From Chlorocebus sabaeus (Eukaryota > Chordata > Mammalia > Primates > Cercopithecidae): 64,000 nucleotides of DNA. This document shows positions 11,706-22,944 of the stretch, in pieces. Made by a program: the position numbers and the translations under genes. Below the pieces are notes generated by a model. The model was not told where the DNA came from. It saw nothing but the letters and a program-made list of their open reading frames with translations, and searched no databases. The stretch is taken from contig NC_132918.1 in the NCBI RefSeq assembly GCF_047675955.1, forward strand, positions 91,565,106 to 91,629,105, given 5' to 3'. Each line of letters starts with the position of its first letter. The first letter of the stretch is position 1.

Positions 11706-11999
11706 GTAACAATTACTCCTGGTGAAATTTGCAAATTTGCTTCACCTTTGAGCATACAGCATGCACAAAGCACAGGGTGGAGAAAGCAGAAGTCTTACCA
11801 TCTTTAGGTGTCAGGGGGTAAAACTTGGGAGACAGCAGAGCAACTGGAAATTTAGAGGAGGAACTCCAGAAGCAACAGAACCACAGAAAGGATGAACCCC
11901 AAAATCTGAGAATTAACTGCCCAAATCCTTGAATGACCACTATATTACAAAGGCACAGGGTAAACCCCCAGGATTGAAAAAGCAGCAAAGCTGAAAAAA
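11706..11999. other. FBXO45 intron 2 unique DNA
   Basis: No recognised repeat; the minus-strand open frame here shows no known motif. Confidence 0.4.
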
Positions 12000-12395
12000 C
12001 TGAGCAGACGTTAGCTGCTATACATCACAAGAGACAGAATTTATAGTTTGAGTAGAAGCAAGTTAACTGCCTAGTAAAACAAGAAAACCTATACTTTTCA
12101 GAATAAAGCAGTTTCTAGAAACAAAACATTCAGGAGTTACTACTACATATTATCTACACATCTAGGTTTCAATAAAAAAATTACTAGATATGAAAAGAAA
12201 CAGGAAAGTGTGATTCATATTTAGGGGAAAAAAGAGCAATCAATAGAAGCTGAACCCAAGTGGGCCTAAGTGTTGGATTTGGCAAAGACTTCAAAGCAGC
12301 TATTATAAATATGTCCAAATAATTTTTAAAAAATATAATATAAATAAACAAGGAATCTCAATAGAGAAAAGGAAATTTGCTCTAAAAAAGAACCA

Positions 12396-12711
12396 GGCCG
12401 GGTGCAGTGGCTCACACCTGTAATCCCAGCACTTTCACTTTGGGAGGCCAAGGCGGGCGGATCATGAGGTCAAGAGATCGAGACCATCCTGGCCAACATG
12501 GTGAAACCCCGTCTCTACTAAAAATACAAAAATTAGCTGGGCATGGTGGCACGTGCCTGTAGTCCCAGCTACTCAGGTGGCTGAGGCAGAAGAATCACTT
12601 GAACCCGGGACTCGGCGGTTGCAGTGAGCCCAGATTGTGCCACTGCACTCCAGTCTGGCACCAGAGCAAGACTCTGTCTCAAAAAAAAAAAAAAAAGAAA
12701 AAAAAAAGAAA
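12396..12711 (+). mobile_element. Alu, full length
   Basis: Has a six-base duplication near the start (CACTTTCACTTTGGGAGG). Inserted in the L1M. Confidence 0.93.
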
Positions 12712-12833
12712 ATTCTAAAGCTGAAGTGTACAATTAGCAAAATTTACTAGCCCAGCTCAATAGTAGAGGTGAGATGGCAAAAGAAAAAAATTTATAACCT
12801 TGAATACAGAACAACACAAATTATCTAATTTAG

Positions 12834-13161
12834 GTCAAGCACAGTGGTTCACACCTATAATCTCAGCACTTTGGGAGGCTGAGGCAGGCAGCTGCTTGAG
12901 CTCAAGAGTTTGAGACCAGCCTGGGCAAAATGGCAAAACCCTGTCTCTACAAAAAATACAAATATTAGCCGGGCATTGGTGGGGAGCAACTGTAGTCCCA
13001 GCTACTCTGGAGGCTGAAGTGGGAGGATCGCTTGAGCCCGGAAGGCAGGTTTCAGTGAGCCAAGATCATCGCACCACTGCACCACTCCAGCCGGGGCGTC
13101 AGGGCAAGACACTATCTCAAAAAAAAAAAAAAAAAAAAAGAAAGAAAGAAAAGAAAAGAAA
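12834..13161 (+). mobile_element. Alu, full length, old
   Basis: AAATTATCTAAT on both sides; the tail is AAAG-rich. Confidence 0.93.
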
Positions 13162-13305
13162 TTATCTAATGCAAAGATTAGAGAGAAACAAGGTTGGGGA
13201 AAAAAAAAGAACAGAGCTTCAGAGGCAGAGATAAGGACAACATCAAGCAGTCCAACATTTACATTAAAGGTAAATGAACTAAACACTTAAAAGTCAGAGA
13301 CCAAA

Positions 13306-13711
13306 GCTGGGTGAGGTGGCTCACACCTGTAATCCCAGCACTTTGGGAGGTCGAGGCGGGTGGATCACTTGAGGTCGGGAGTTCGAGACCAGCCTGACCA
13401 ACATGGAGAAACCCCGTCTCACTGGGCACGGTGGTTCACGCTTGTCATCCCATGACTTTGGGAGGCTGAGGTGGGCGGATCACGAGGTCAGGAGTTCGAG
13501 ACCAGTCTGGCCAACATGGTGAAACCCTGTCTCTACTAAAAATACAAAAATTAGCTGGGTGAGGTGGCGCTTGCCTGTAATCCCAGCTACCCAGGAGGCT
13601 GAGGCAGGAGAACTGCTTGAACCGGGACCTGGGAGGCAGAGGTTGCAGTGAGCCGAGATCATGCCATTGCACTCCAGCCTGGGCAACAAGAGTGAAACTC
13701 CGTCTCAAAAA
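13306..13711 (+). mobile_element. Composite Alu: left arm plus full Alu
   Basis: The left arm (13306-13421) ends at CCCCGTCTC and a complete Alu begins at 13422. AAAAGTCAGAGAC flanks the whole composite (13289-13301 and 13712-13724), so both parts share one target duplication. Confidence 0.9.
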
Positions 13712-14230
13712 AAAAGTCAGAGACAGAGACTGGGTTAGATAAAAATCAAGATCCAACTATATGCTGTGTAGGAGCTCCACTTTAAATACAAAGACAGATT
13801 GGCAGAGGATTACTAGAGTCAAAGGAGGTTATTTCATAATAAAAGAATAAGTCAGGCAGGGAGATATAACAATTAGAAATGCATATGCACCAGTAGTAAC
13901 AGAGCTCCAAAATACATGAAGCAAACACTGACAGAACTAAAAGAGGAAAGAGACAAATTAGTAAGCATAGATGGAGATTTCAATACTCCTTTCAGTAATG
14001 ATAGAAGGGGTAAAAAAAAAATCAGTAACACTATATAAGACTTAAATATTATCAATCGACTTCACCTAATTCTCATTTACAGAATATTCCATTCAACAAA
14101 AGAATATACATTTTTTCAAGCACACATGGGATACTCATCAAGAAAGACCACATATTAGAATAAAACAAATCTCAATAAACTTAAAAGGACTGAAACCATA
14201 GAGCATGTTCTCTGAAAAACACAGACTTAA

Positions 14231-14816
14231 GTAAGGACTTTCACTTACAAAATCATCACAAGGGTAAGTGATAGGACTTTCTTTTTAGTGATAAAGTCTA
14301 CACACCCTTCTCCTTATAGTATCTGCAGAGCCTAAAAGGATAGTGAGGAAACATTCTCTGAAACCTCAGGAAATGGGATGTACTTTTGGTTCTTCTGGTT
14401 TAGTATGCCTGCCTTGAGGTCATTACTGAGGCTGGATCTTTCACACCACATGTGGCTCTGAAATATGCAGCCTATAGTTCTTTAAAGACTTCCAGTTTCT
14501 TATCAGATTATTGTATATTACACTCTGCTGAGTCTATCGTAATAAATATGGCTTTTACAAATAGGAACTATAATTTTAACTTGAGTCAAATGAGTATGCT
14601 TTAAGCCTAAGATGAAAAGAATAAAAAATACAGCAGTTTGCCTGAATCTGCCTGTCTCTACAGAAATCACTGATGCCTCCAGGGGCTCTGAATCCGCAGA
14701 CAGAGGGTATGTGTGCATGTGCATGCACAGAGATGTATTTACTGGGGTAAGGAGCCTAGAAAAAGATGTGGAAGTGCCATGATATAGGAAAGATGACCAT
14801 CTAGAGCAGGGGTATT
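14231..14816. other. FBXO45 intron 2 unique DNA
   Basis: No recognised repeat; includes TGTGTGCATGTGCATGCACA-like short dinucleotide text at 14708-14730. Confidence 0.4.
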
Positions 14817-15020
14817 CAATCTTTTGGCTTCCCTGGACCACAACAGAAGAATTGTTTTGGACCACACATAAAATACACTAACACTAAAGAGAGCCAATCA
14901 GCTTTAAAAACAAAAAATTGCAAAACACTCTCACAATGTTTTCAGAAAGTTTATGAATTTGCATTGGGTGGCAGTCAAAGCCATCGTGGGTACCTGCAGG
15001 CTGTGGGGTGGACAAGCTTG
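14817..15020 (+). mobile_element. MER30-like hAT DNA transposon
   Basis: Starts CAGGGGTATTCAATCTTTTG, continues CACACATAAAATACACTAAC and ends GGACAAGCTTG, as in the nonautonomous MER30 family (from memory). Confidence 0.6.
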
Positions 15021-15028
15021 ATACAGAG

Positions 15029-15280
15029 CATGAACTGGCAAACTACGGCCCCTGGACCCAATCTGTCCCGCAGCCCACAAACAAGGTCTGTGGAATACGG
15101 CCACGTTCATTCATTTACGTATTATCGATGACTGCTTTTGTACTATAGAGGTGCAAGTTGTGACAGATCCTTACCTTGAAAATGACATTAAAAAAAAAAA
15201 AGTTGTGACAGAGACCATACGGACTGCAAAGCTGAAAATATTTACTGCCTGGCCCTTACCAAAAGGTTTGCCAACCCCTG
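15029..15280 (+). mobile_element. MER1-like hAT-Charlie DNA transposon
   Basis: GGCAAACTACGGCCCC at the start and GCCAACCCCTG at the end, with CATTTACGTATTATCGATGA inside. Carries a 32-nt A-tailed insertion at 15168-15199. Confidence 0.7.
15168..15199 (+). mobile_element. A-tailed micro-insertion with target duplication
   Basis: About 22 nt of unassigned sequence ending ATGACATT and then a run of A, flanked by AAGTTGTGACAGA on both sides (15155-15167 and 15200-15212). It interrupts the MER1-like element. The source RNA is not recognised. Confidence 0.75.
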
Positions 15281-15380
15281 ATCTGGAGCAAAGACAGGCT
15301 GCTTAAACTTGTATTAGGAAACAAATATTGAGAAAGATCATTTACATATTTATTTAAAAACGGTCAAAAAATCTCCCTGA

Positions 15381-15671
15381 GGCCGGGCGTAGTGGCTCAC
15401 GCCTGTAATTCCAGCACTTTGGGAGGCCAAGGCAGGTGAATCACGAGGTCAGGAGTTCAAGACCAGCCTGGCCAAGATGGTTAAACCCCATCTCTATTAA
15501 AAATACAAAAATTAGCTGGGCATGGTGGCAGGTGCCTGTAATCTCAACTACTTGGGAGGCTGAGGCAGAGAATTGCTTGAACCTGGGAGGCAGAGGTTGC
15601 AGTGAGCTGAGGTCACACCACTGCACTGCAGCCTGGGCAACAGAGCGAGATTCTTAAAAAAAAAAAAAAAA
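15381..15671 (+). mobile_element. Alu, full length
   Basis: Complete dimer with an A-tail, about 240 bp downstream (in the FBXO45 sense) of exon 2. Confidence 0.93.
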
Positions 15672-15914
15672 GATTATTTTCCTGCATAGCCAAAATCAAA
15701 ATATAACACCCAACAAAATTAACTATAACCTCCTAACATTTAAAAGCAAACAAACAAAAAAAAAACCTTGAAGTCTTGGTATTTGAAAAGATAAAAAATA
15801 ATAAAAATAAAAATTACTAAAAAGACAAAACTGCTACATGAAAATTTGTAAATTTAAAACAAATTAAAGCATGATTTGACAAAGGCCCATACTTGAGAAA
15901 AACCCATTTCTCAC

Positions 15915-16271
15915 CTGATATTTTGGTGCATTGTTGCACTGTGGAAAACTGCCATTGACTTCTCCATTATGTAGTAGATTATTGTCCACCAGATTCCAGC
16001 CCCAGCTCTGGTCATCACTGCCCAACAATGCCACGTAACCTTGGCACTGCATGGGGGCCCGTTTCGTGGCAATTCCAATCACTGCCACAGTGCCCAGAGG
16101 GCCCTCCCACCACACCTCCCATGCATGGCGGCCCTCACTGAAACCAATCTTGGTCCTTGCACCATCAGTGCTCTGAGCAATGGGGTTTCGATGTAAAGTA
16201 AAGCCATTCTTCTTAATGTAGACATTCCTGGAGCAGTCATTAGTGCTGAAGGCATGTTGAAAAGCACGTAT
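15915..16271 (-). CDS. FBXO45: FBXO45 coding exon 2 (residues 107-225)
   Basis: Internal exon of 357 nt (119 codons) in phase 0 at both ends. The acceptor is TTTTTTTAG before ATA-CGT-GCT-TTT, and the donor is CAG|GTGAGA. It carries the first half of the SPRY domain: the GRHAWEVWWEGPLG block, the VIGIATKRAPMQC strand, and GSDDQSWGWNL, typical of SPRY cores. With the F-box in exon 1 this gives the F-box plus SPRY layout unique to FBXO45 and its invertebrate orthologue FSN-1. Those proteins join SKP1 and the RING protein MYCBP2 instead of a usual CUL1 complex and act in synapse and axon biology. Its length is a multiple of three, so skipping it would keep frame but remove the SPRY core. Confidence 0.98.
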
Positions 16272-16526
16272 CTAAAAAAATGAAAAATAGACCAAATAAA
16301 TAACGTTATTTTTCTTAAATATTAAAAATTTCAGGCTGTATGTTTTTAAATAATGAACTTATATATTTTAAAAAACACAAGTATTTCCAAATAATGGCTA
16401 AAGTTTCAGGATGGGATACTAACAGAATAAATAACATTAAAAGTAACTGCCAAACGTTTCATCACTGACCAAAATTTTAAATTGTAGTATTTCCTCAAAC
16501 AGACTTCTTAAAACATCAAAAGACAC

Positions 16527-16562
<36 letters not shown>

Positions 16563-17176
16563 TTATATCTTAGAGATAATACTGAAACGTTTATGGATAA
16601 AATAATGATATCTGGGGAACTGCTTTGAAATATCCAGAGATAGAGTGGGAAAGTGTGCAAGATAAATATGAAACTAGACTGGCCATAAGTTAATCATTGG
16701 CAAAGCTTGGTGATAGGTATAAGGAAGTTCATCAAACTATTTTCTCTACTTTTGTTTGTATTTGATATTTTTATATCAAAAAGTTGAGACATAGTTTTCA
16801 TATGGGCAATGCTGTCATCAAAAATAATTATATTTTACATAAAATAGAAACTTTAATCATAGCAACTCTAAAGTTTATGAAAAATTTTAGTAAACACAAA
16901 CTACTTTAGATCCTCAGCCTACTTGCTGGATATGACTTACACAACAAAAAAAAAATCACCAATCTCATTTTACCAAATCAAACAATCCCCTAGATAGCAT
17001 CTAGGTTCAAGTACTAGAATTTATAAAGAGAAGCTATCAATAAGACAACTTAGTTGACTCTTCAGCAAAAACAAAAGTTTACACTTCCAAAATAAAGAGG
17101 GTATGAAAATAGCTCTTCTATACAAACAATAACAATTTCTCATGAACAGTTTTAAACTTTTAGTTTGTGTATTTAA
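16272..17176. other. FBXO45 intron 1, AT-rich unique DNA
   Basis: No recognised repeat apart from the isolated A-run at 16528-16559. Confidence 0.5.
16528..16559 (+). repeat. Isolated poly(A) tract
   Basis: Thirty-two A residues with no Alu or L1 attached. Confidence 0.95.
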
Positions 17177-17331
17177 AATTTTTTTTAGACGAGGTCTCTG
17201 TCACCCAGACTGGGAGTGCAGTGGTACAATCGTAGCACACCGCGGCCTTGAACTCCTGGGCTTGAGTGGTCTCCCATCTCAGCCTCCCAAGTAGCTGGGG
17301 TTACGGGTTCGAGTCACTACGCCTGCCTGGT
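17177..17331 (-). mobile_element. FLAM-like Alu monomer
   Basis: A single diverged arm, T-rich on the left, no dimer. Confidence 0.75.
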
Positions 17332-17751
17332 TTGTATGTTTTTAAAAAATCCCTTCTTTACTTTAGCCAAACTACCCAAAAGCAGTGGAAGGCTGGGACC
17401 TATGCTTTGGTGAACCTGAGAAATCAACTCCAGAGTCACAGAAGCTCAGCATTTAGGAAGACCCTTAAAGGCCACCTAGTCCTTCTCAGGGATCTCAACG
17501 CGAGTGAGTGCGAGAGGCCCAAAGAGAGGCCAAGTATCCGGCTCCCTCACCACCTGTTCATTTGTCACTCGCTGGCACTCTACTGTTTCGCTGTACTGCA
17601 GGGCACAGATTTTAAAAAGGACTGTTTCCAATATCCCCTGCATTCATAAGGAGGCTACAAAACTCAAGCATTCCCAATGTTTTTCCTATCTGCTCGTATT
17701 ATAAAATACTTTAAGGCACTTATAAGACCAAAACATAAGATTCAGTGAAGG
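17332..17751. other. FBXO45 intron 1 unique DNA
   Basis: A 127-codon plus-strand frame starts in the neighbouring Alu monomer and runs through this stretch; there is no known motif and it is judged non-coding. Confidence 0.5.
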
Positions 17752-18079
17752 CGCTGGGCGCGGTGGCTCACCCCTGCAATCCCAGCACTTTGGGAAGGCA
17801 AGGTGGGCAGATCGCTTGAACTTGGAGTTCAAGACCAGCCTGGGCAATGCGGCGAAACTTCAACTCCAGTAAAAATACAAAAAATTAGCTGGGCATGGTG
17901 GTGCTCGCTTATAATCCCAGCTACTTGGAAGGCTGAGGCAGAAGCAATGCTTAAGCCCAGGAGGCAGAGGATGCAGTGAGCTGAAATTGCACCACTACAC
18001 TCCAGCCTGGGTGACAGAGCAAGACCCTGTCTCAAAAAAAAAAAAAAAAAAAAAAAAAAAGAAAGAAAGAAAAGAAAAG
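17752..18079 (+). mobile_element. Alu, full length
   Basis: Long A-tail grading into GAAA units. Confidence 0.93.
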
Positions 18080-18248
18080 GAGATTAAATGGGGGAAGGAA
18101 CATGTCCCCAAAACAGCAAATACTATCTAAATAACTCAAGAGAGTAATATCAATAATTCACCATAAAATAATTAATATTTGCCTATGCCTATTCCCCAAT
18201 TCTTACAAATTCCAATTGCACACTGACACTATTGACAGCCTCTTCCTC

Positions 18249-18252
<4 letters not shown>

Positions 18253-18279
<27 letters not shown>

Positions 18280-18563
18280 GAGACAGAGTGTCGCTCATGT
18301 CACCTAGTCTGGAGTGCAGTGGCTCAATCTCAGCTCACTGCAACCTCTGCCTCCTGGGTTCAAGCGATTCTCCTGTCTCAGCCTCCCCCAAGTAAATGGG
18401 ATTACAGACGTGGACCACCACACCTGGCTAATTTTTGAATTTTTAGTAGAGACAGGGTTTTACCATGTTGGCCAGGATGGTCTCAAACTCCTGGCCTCAG
18501 GTAAACTGCCTGCCTCAGCCTCCCCAAGTGCTGGGATTACAGGCATGAGTCACCACACCCGGC
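18253..18563 (-). mobile_element. Alu, full length
   Basis: Long T-head; TCTTCCTCAAACT and TCTTCCTCCAACT flank it. Confidence 0.93.
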
Positions 18564-18937
18564 CCTCTCTTCCTCCAACTTCTATGACACCTTCCTATTT
18601 CCCTGGACTGATCCTGTATCATTTCCTTTTTTGGTGACCACCCCTCCTCCACCACCACCAAATTCTCCAAACTCAGCTCTCAACTCTCTATCTGAATTAT
18701 TTCCAGACCTGTCTTTCTAAAACATCACCTTTACTACATCTCATTCCAGTTCTGTAACCTTTGGTAGTTCCATACTTGGTACCATTACCAACTGCAAATT
18801 CTTCTGCCTGGCTTTCAAAGCCCTCCAAATCGGATTCTTCCTATTTCCCTTTCTACCTTGATGATGTTCTTCTTGCTTACAGTATTATACGTGTTTTCTT
18901 CTCCCACACATTCTCTAAGACCCCCTCTATTAAGCTA
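18564..18937 (+). mobile_element. L2-like LINE relic
   Basis: CATCTCATTCCAGTTCTGTA and GGCTTTCAAAGCCCTCCAAA follow the L2 3' pattern. Confidence 0.5.
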
Positions 18938-19228
18938 TTTTTTTTTTTGAGACCGAGTCTCGCTCTGTCGCCCAGGCTGGAGTGAGTGGTGCGATCTCGG
19001 CTCACTGCAAGCTCCGCCTCCCGGGTTCACGCCATTCTCCTGCCTCAGCCTCCTGAGTAGCTGGGACTACAGGCGCCCGCCACCTCGCCCGGTTAATTTT
19101 TCCTATTTTTAGTAGAGATGGGGTTTCCCTGTGTCAGCCAGGATAGTCTCGATCTCCTGACCTCGTAATTCGCCCACCTTGGCCTCCCAAAGTGCTGGGA
19201 TTACAGGCATGAGCCACAGCGCCCGGCC
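18938..19228 (-). mobile_element. Alu, full length
   Basis: TAAGCTATT on both sides as target duplication. Confidence 0.93.
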
Positions 19229-19640
19229 TACTAAGCTATTCTTAACCAGGGCCACCCAATTCCCTTTGTTTCTTCCTCTGCTGAGTGCTTACCCACCACT
19301 TTCTGTACCGCATCACAATTTAGTAGCTCTTATTTTCTAAAACATCTTTAACCACTAATTCTAGTAAAAAATAACTTGCAAAAAAATCTAATCTAATCTA
19401 AATTGATCAAACCTCTATGGGAAACAGAGGACAGCAGAACATGTCAAGCAACACCATGATAATGAAATCAGCAAAATCGAGCTGAGAGTAAACCACCTGG
19501 TTTCCTCAACAAATAAGATGGGAGGGTTGGGGAGATGGTGAGTGAATATGTAGACTAAAACAGCCTTAAGAGACATACCAACCTTTGCCATGGGACCCTT
19601 ATATAGATCTTGATTATATAAAACATAAGTTTAAAATGCA
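19229..19640. other. FBXO45 intron 1 unique DNA
   Basis: Possibly continues the L2 relic at its start; nothing else recognised. Confidence 0.4.
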
Positions 19641-19939
19641 ACTTTTTTTTTTTTTTTGAGACGGAGTCTCCCTCTGTTGCCCAGGTTGGAGTGCAGTGGC
19701 CGGATCTCAGCTCACTGCAAGCTCCGCCTCCCAGGTTTACGCCATTCTCCTGCCTCAGTCTCCCGAGTATCTGGGACTACAGGCGCCCGCCACCTTGCCC
19801 AGCTAGGTTTTTGTATTTTTTAAGTAGAGACGGGGTTTCACCGTGTTAGCCAGGATGGTCTCGATCTCCTGACCTCGTGATCTGCCCATCTCGGCCTCCC
19901 AAAGTGCTGGGATTACAGGCTTGAGCCACCGAGCCCAGC
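19641..19939 (-). mobile_element. AluY, full length
   Basis: GTGGCCGGATCTCAGC is the monkey variant read in reverse; AAAATGCAAC on both sides. Confidence 0.95.
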
Positions 19940-20110
19940 CTAAAATGCAACATTTAACATTTATGAGACAACTGGCAATTTGAACACTGAATTTTTGATA
20001 TTAAGGAATTAATGTAAATTTATATTTAGATGTGATAAGCATACTGTGATTACACTGTCTTTATTTTTTAGAAACAGATACTGGAAACTTCATACGAAAT
20101 GGGAAAACAG

Positions 20111-20407
20111 GGCAGGCATGGTGGCTCACACCTGTAATCCCAGCACTTCAGGAGGCCGAGGCGGGCGGATCACAAGGTCAAGAGATCGAGACTGTCCTGG
20201 CCAACATGGTGAAACCCCGTCTCTACTAAAAATACCAAAATCAGCTGGACGTAGTGGCAGGTGCCTGTAGTCCCAGCTACTTGGGAGGCTGAGGCAGAAG
20301 AATCACTTGAACCCAGGAGGTGGAGGTTGCAGTGAGCTGAAATCGCGCCACTGCACTCCAGCCTGGGTGACAGAGCGAGACTCTGTCTTAAAAAAAAAAA
20401 AAAAAAA
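20111..20407 (+). mobile_element. Alu, full length
   Basis: GGGAAAA...CAGG repeated before and after; complete dimer. Confidence 0.92.
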
Positions 20408-20639
20408 CAGGGAAAATAAAGACCAAATTAATAAATTAAAAACAATCCATAGCCTCACAGTCCCATGCACAACCTGGATTTTGTTATGTCAAAAGCAGCA
20501 TGAAGACCTAGCTTAAAATGTAGGTCTGAACTTCAGAGAATTCTCATCAGATGCCAAATACGACTGAAATAATGCTACGGGGTAATATGTAAAACATGAA
20601 CTTAAAAAAAAAAAACTAAACAGACTAACAAACTCCACT

Positions 20640-21190
20640 TTCCTGTTTTATGCTATCCTAAACCTTTTCCTGTCCTTCTCTGTTATCCAGGCTCCTGGGA
20701 AAATCCATTTGACGCCTCCATCTTCCTCATCCCATTCACCTAGTCAGCTGTCCACCTATGTATATTGTTTTCTACAACAGCTCTCCAGCCATCCCCTTCT
20801 CTCCTCTAGGTACCTGTCCCGGTCTGAAGTGCCTCTGGTGCAGGCACTAACCCCTGCCCTCTCCAACGCATCTAAGTTCTTTTAAAGTATAAGCCTTTGT
20901 CACTCTGCTGCTCAAACTTCTATGGTTTACAACTGTCCAGTACAAACCCAAACTATAGACTGAAGGCTATATTTCAAGGCCCTCCATGATATAGCTAGTC
21001 CCATAACATAGCTTTATGATATTTCCCTCTACTCCCTTTCATTCAATCTAACTGTATTATTTTATATATTTAGCGCAGATCTCTCCTCTAAGCTCCAACC
21101 TCCAACAGCTGCCTATTTGAAATCTGTCTCAAAAATACTATAAATGCTGCTCTCCCAAAACTGAACTCATTGCCATTTCTTCAAAACTTA
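20640..21190 (+). mobile_element. L2-like LINE relic
   Basis: TTGTCACTCTGCTGCTCAAA, CAAGGCCCTCCATGATATAG and TCTCCTCTAAGCTCC resemble the L2 3' end. Confidence 0.6.
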
Positions 21191-21727
21191 GCCCACCAGC
21201 CTGGGCAACATTATGAGACCACATCTCTACAAATAAAAATTAAAGAGCCGGGCGCGGTGGCTCAAGCCTGTAATCCCAGCACTTTGGGAGGCCGAGACGG
21301 GAGGATTACCAGGTCAGGAGATCAAGATCATCCTGGCTAACACGGTGAAACCCCATCGCTACTAAAAAAAAATTTAAAAAGCTAGCGTGGCAAGGTGGCG
21401 GGCGCCTGTAGTCCCAGCTACTCGGGAGGCTGAGGCAGGAGAATGGTGTGAACCTGGGAGGCGGAGCTTGCAGTGAGCTGAGATCCGGCCACTGCACACT
21501 CCAGCCTGGGCAACAGAGCCAGACTCCGTCTCAAAAAAAAAAACAAAAAATTTAAAATTAGCTGGGCGTGGTGACACATGCCTGCAGTCCCAGCTACACA
21601 GGAGGCTGAAGTGGGAGGATCGCTTGAGCCCAGGAGTTCAAGGCTGCATGTAGTGAGCTATGATCATTCCACTGCATTCCAGCCAGGGCAACAGAGCAAG
21701 ACCTCATCTCAAAAAAAAAAAAAAAAT
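21191..21727 (+). mobile_element. Old Alu split by a younger Alu
   Basis: The left part (21191-21245) ends at the A-rich linker and the right part resumes at about 21550 (AATTAGCTGGGCGTGG) and ends in poly(A) at 21727. Confidence 0.88.
21246..21549 (+). mobile_element. AluY nested in old Alu
   Basis: Has the GATCCGGCCACTGCAC variant; inserted in the linker of the older copy, with AAATTAAA-type duplications. Confidence 0.92.
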
Positions 21728-21953
21728 CTAGATCAAATGATCTCTACATTATGTGAGCCAAATTCTAGGATTCATCCTTACCACTTCCCTCTTCCTCATC
21801 CCTACTTCAAATCTATTGTCAAGTTCTGTAGATTTTTACTTACTAAATCTGTCCATTTCCATCTCCTCTACTACCTACTTCCTAATTGACCTACCATATT
21901 CCAACCTGTTCTCCATACTAAAGTCAGAAGTAATCTCTTAAAACGCAAAATAA
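21728..21953. other. FBXO45 intron 1, pyrimidine-rich DNA
   Basis: L2-like in character but too diverged to assign. Confidence 0.35.
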
Positions 21954-22256
21954 GGCCGGGCGCGGTGGCTCACGCCTGTAATCCCAGCACTTTGGGAGGC
22001 CGAGATGGGCAGATCACGAGGTCAGGAGATCGAGACCATTCTGGCTAACACGGTGAAACCCCGTTTCTACTAAAAAAAAAAAAAAAAAAAATTAACCGGG
22101 CATGGTGTGGGCGCCTGTGGTCCCAGCTACTCGGGAGGCTGAGGCAGGAGAATGGCGTGAACCTGGGAGGCTGAGCTTGCAGTAAGCCGAGATCGCGCCA
22201 CTGCACTCCAGCCTGGGGGACAGAGCGAGACTCTGTCTCAAAAAAAAAAAAAAAAA
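21954..22256 (+). mobile_element. AluY, first of tandem pair
   Basis: GCAAAATAA precedes it and recurs after the second Alu, so this copy inserted first. Confidence 0.95.
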
Positions 22257-22562
22257 GGCCGGGCGCGGTGGCTCAAGCCTGTAATCCCAGCACTTTGGGA
22301 GGCCGAGACGGGCGGATCACGAGGTCAGGAGATCGAGACCATCCTGGCTAACACGGTGAAACCCCGTCTCTACTAAAAAAAATACAAAAAAAAACTAGCC
22401 GGGCAAGGCGGCGGCGCCTGTAGTCCCAGCTACTCGGGAGGCTGAGGCAGGAGAATGGCGTGAACCCGGGAGGCGGAGCTTGCAGTGAGCCGAGATCGCG
22501 CCACTGCACTCCAGCCTGGGGCACAGAGCAAGACTCCGTCTCAAAAAAAAAAAAAAAAAAAA
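22257..22562 (+). mobile_element. AluY, second of tandem pair
   Basis: Begins at the end of the first copy's A-tail with no spacer; very close to consensus, hence young. Confidence 0.95.
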
Positions 22563-22661
22563 GCAAAATAATCATACTACCAATCCCCACACCTCAAATC
22601 CTTCTTGCTTAAAATTCAAAATGGCTTCCCTATACTTTGGCCCCAGTTCACTTCTTCTATC

Positions 22662-22944
22662 TTTTTTTTTTTTTTTTTTTTTTTTGAGACGGAGACTGGA
22701 GTCTCGCTTTGTCGCCCAGGCTGGAGTGCAGTGGCCGGATCTCAGCTCACTGCAAGCTCTGCCTACTGGGTTCATGCCATTCTCCTGCCTCAGCCTCCCG
22801 AGTAGCTGGGACTACAGGCGCTGCCACCTCGCCCGGCTAGTTTTTTTTTTTTTTAATATATTTTTTAGTAGCGACGGGGTTTCACCGTGTTAGCCAGGAT
22901 GGTCTCGATCTCCTGACCTCGTGATCCGCCCGTCTCGGCCTCCA
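22662..22944 (-). mobile_element. AluY, 5'-truncated
   Basis: Monkey variant GTGGCCGGATCTC; ends at CTCGGCCTCC, lacking the first ~30 bases of the element. Confidence 0.92.

Larger units (their letters stand above)
12000..14230 (+). mobile_element. L1M element, rearranged, split by Alus
   Basis: ORF1-side text (12000-12395, 12712-12833, 13162-13260) passes straight into the ORF2 endonuclease region (TTAAAGGTAAATGAACTAAA, then 13720-14230, including GGAGATTTCAATACTCC). The part between is deleted. Antisense to FBXO45 in intron 2; no intact frame. Confidence 0.7.

Noticed and set aside
17266..17649. 127-codon frame in FBXO45 intron 1
   Set aside because: Starts inside an Alu monomer and continues into non-repeat DNA without domains, splice signals or codon bias.
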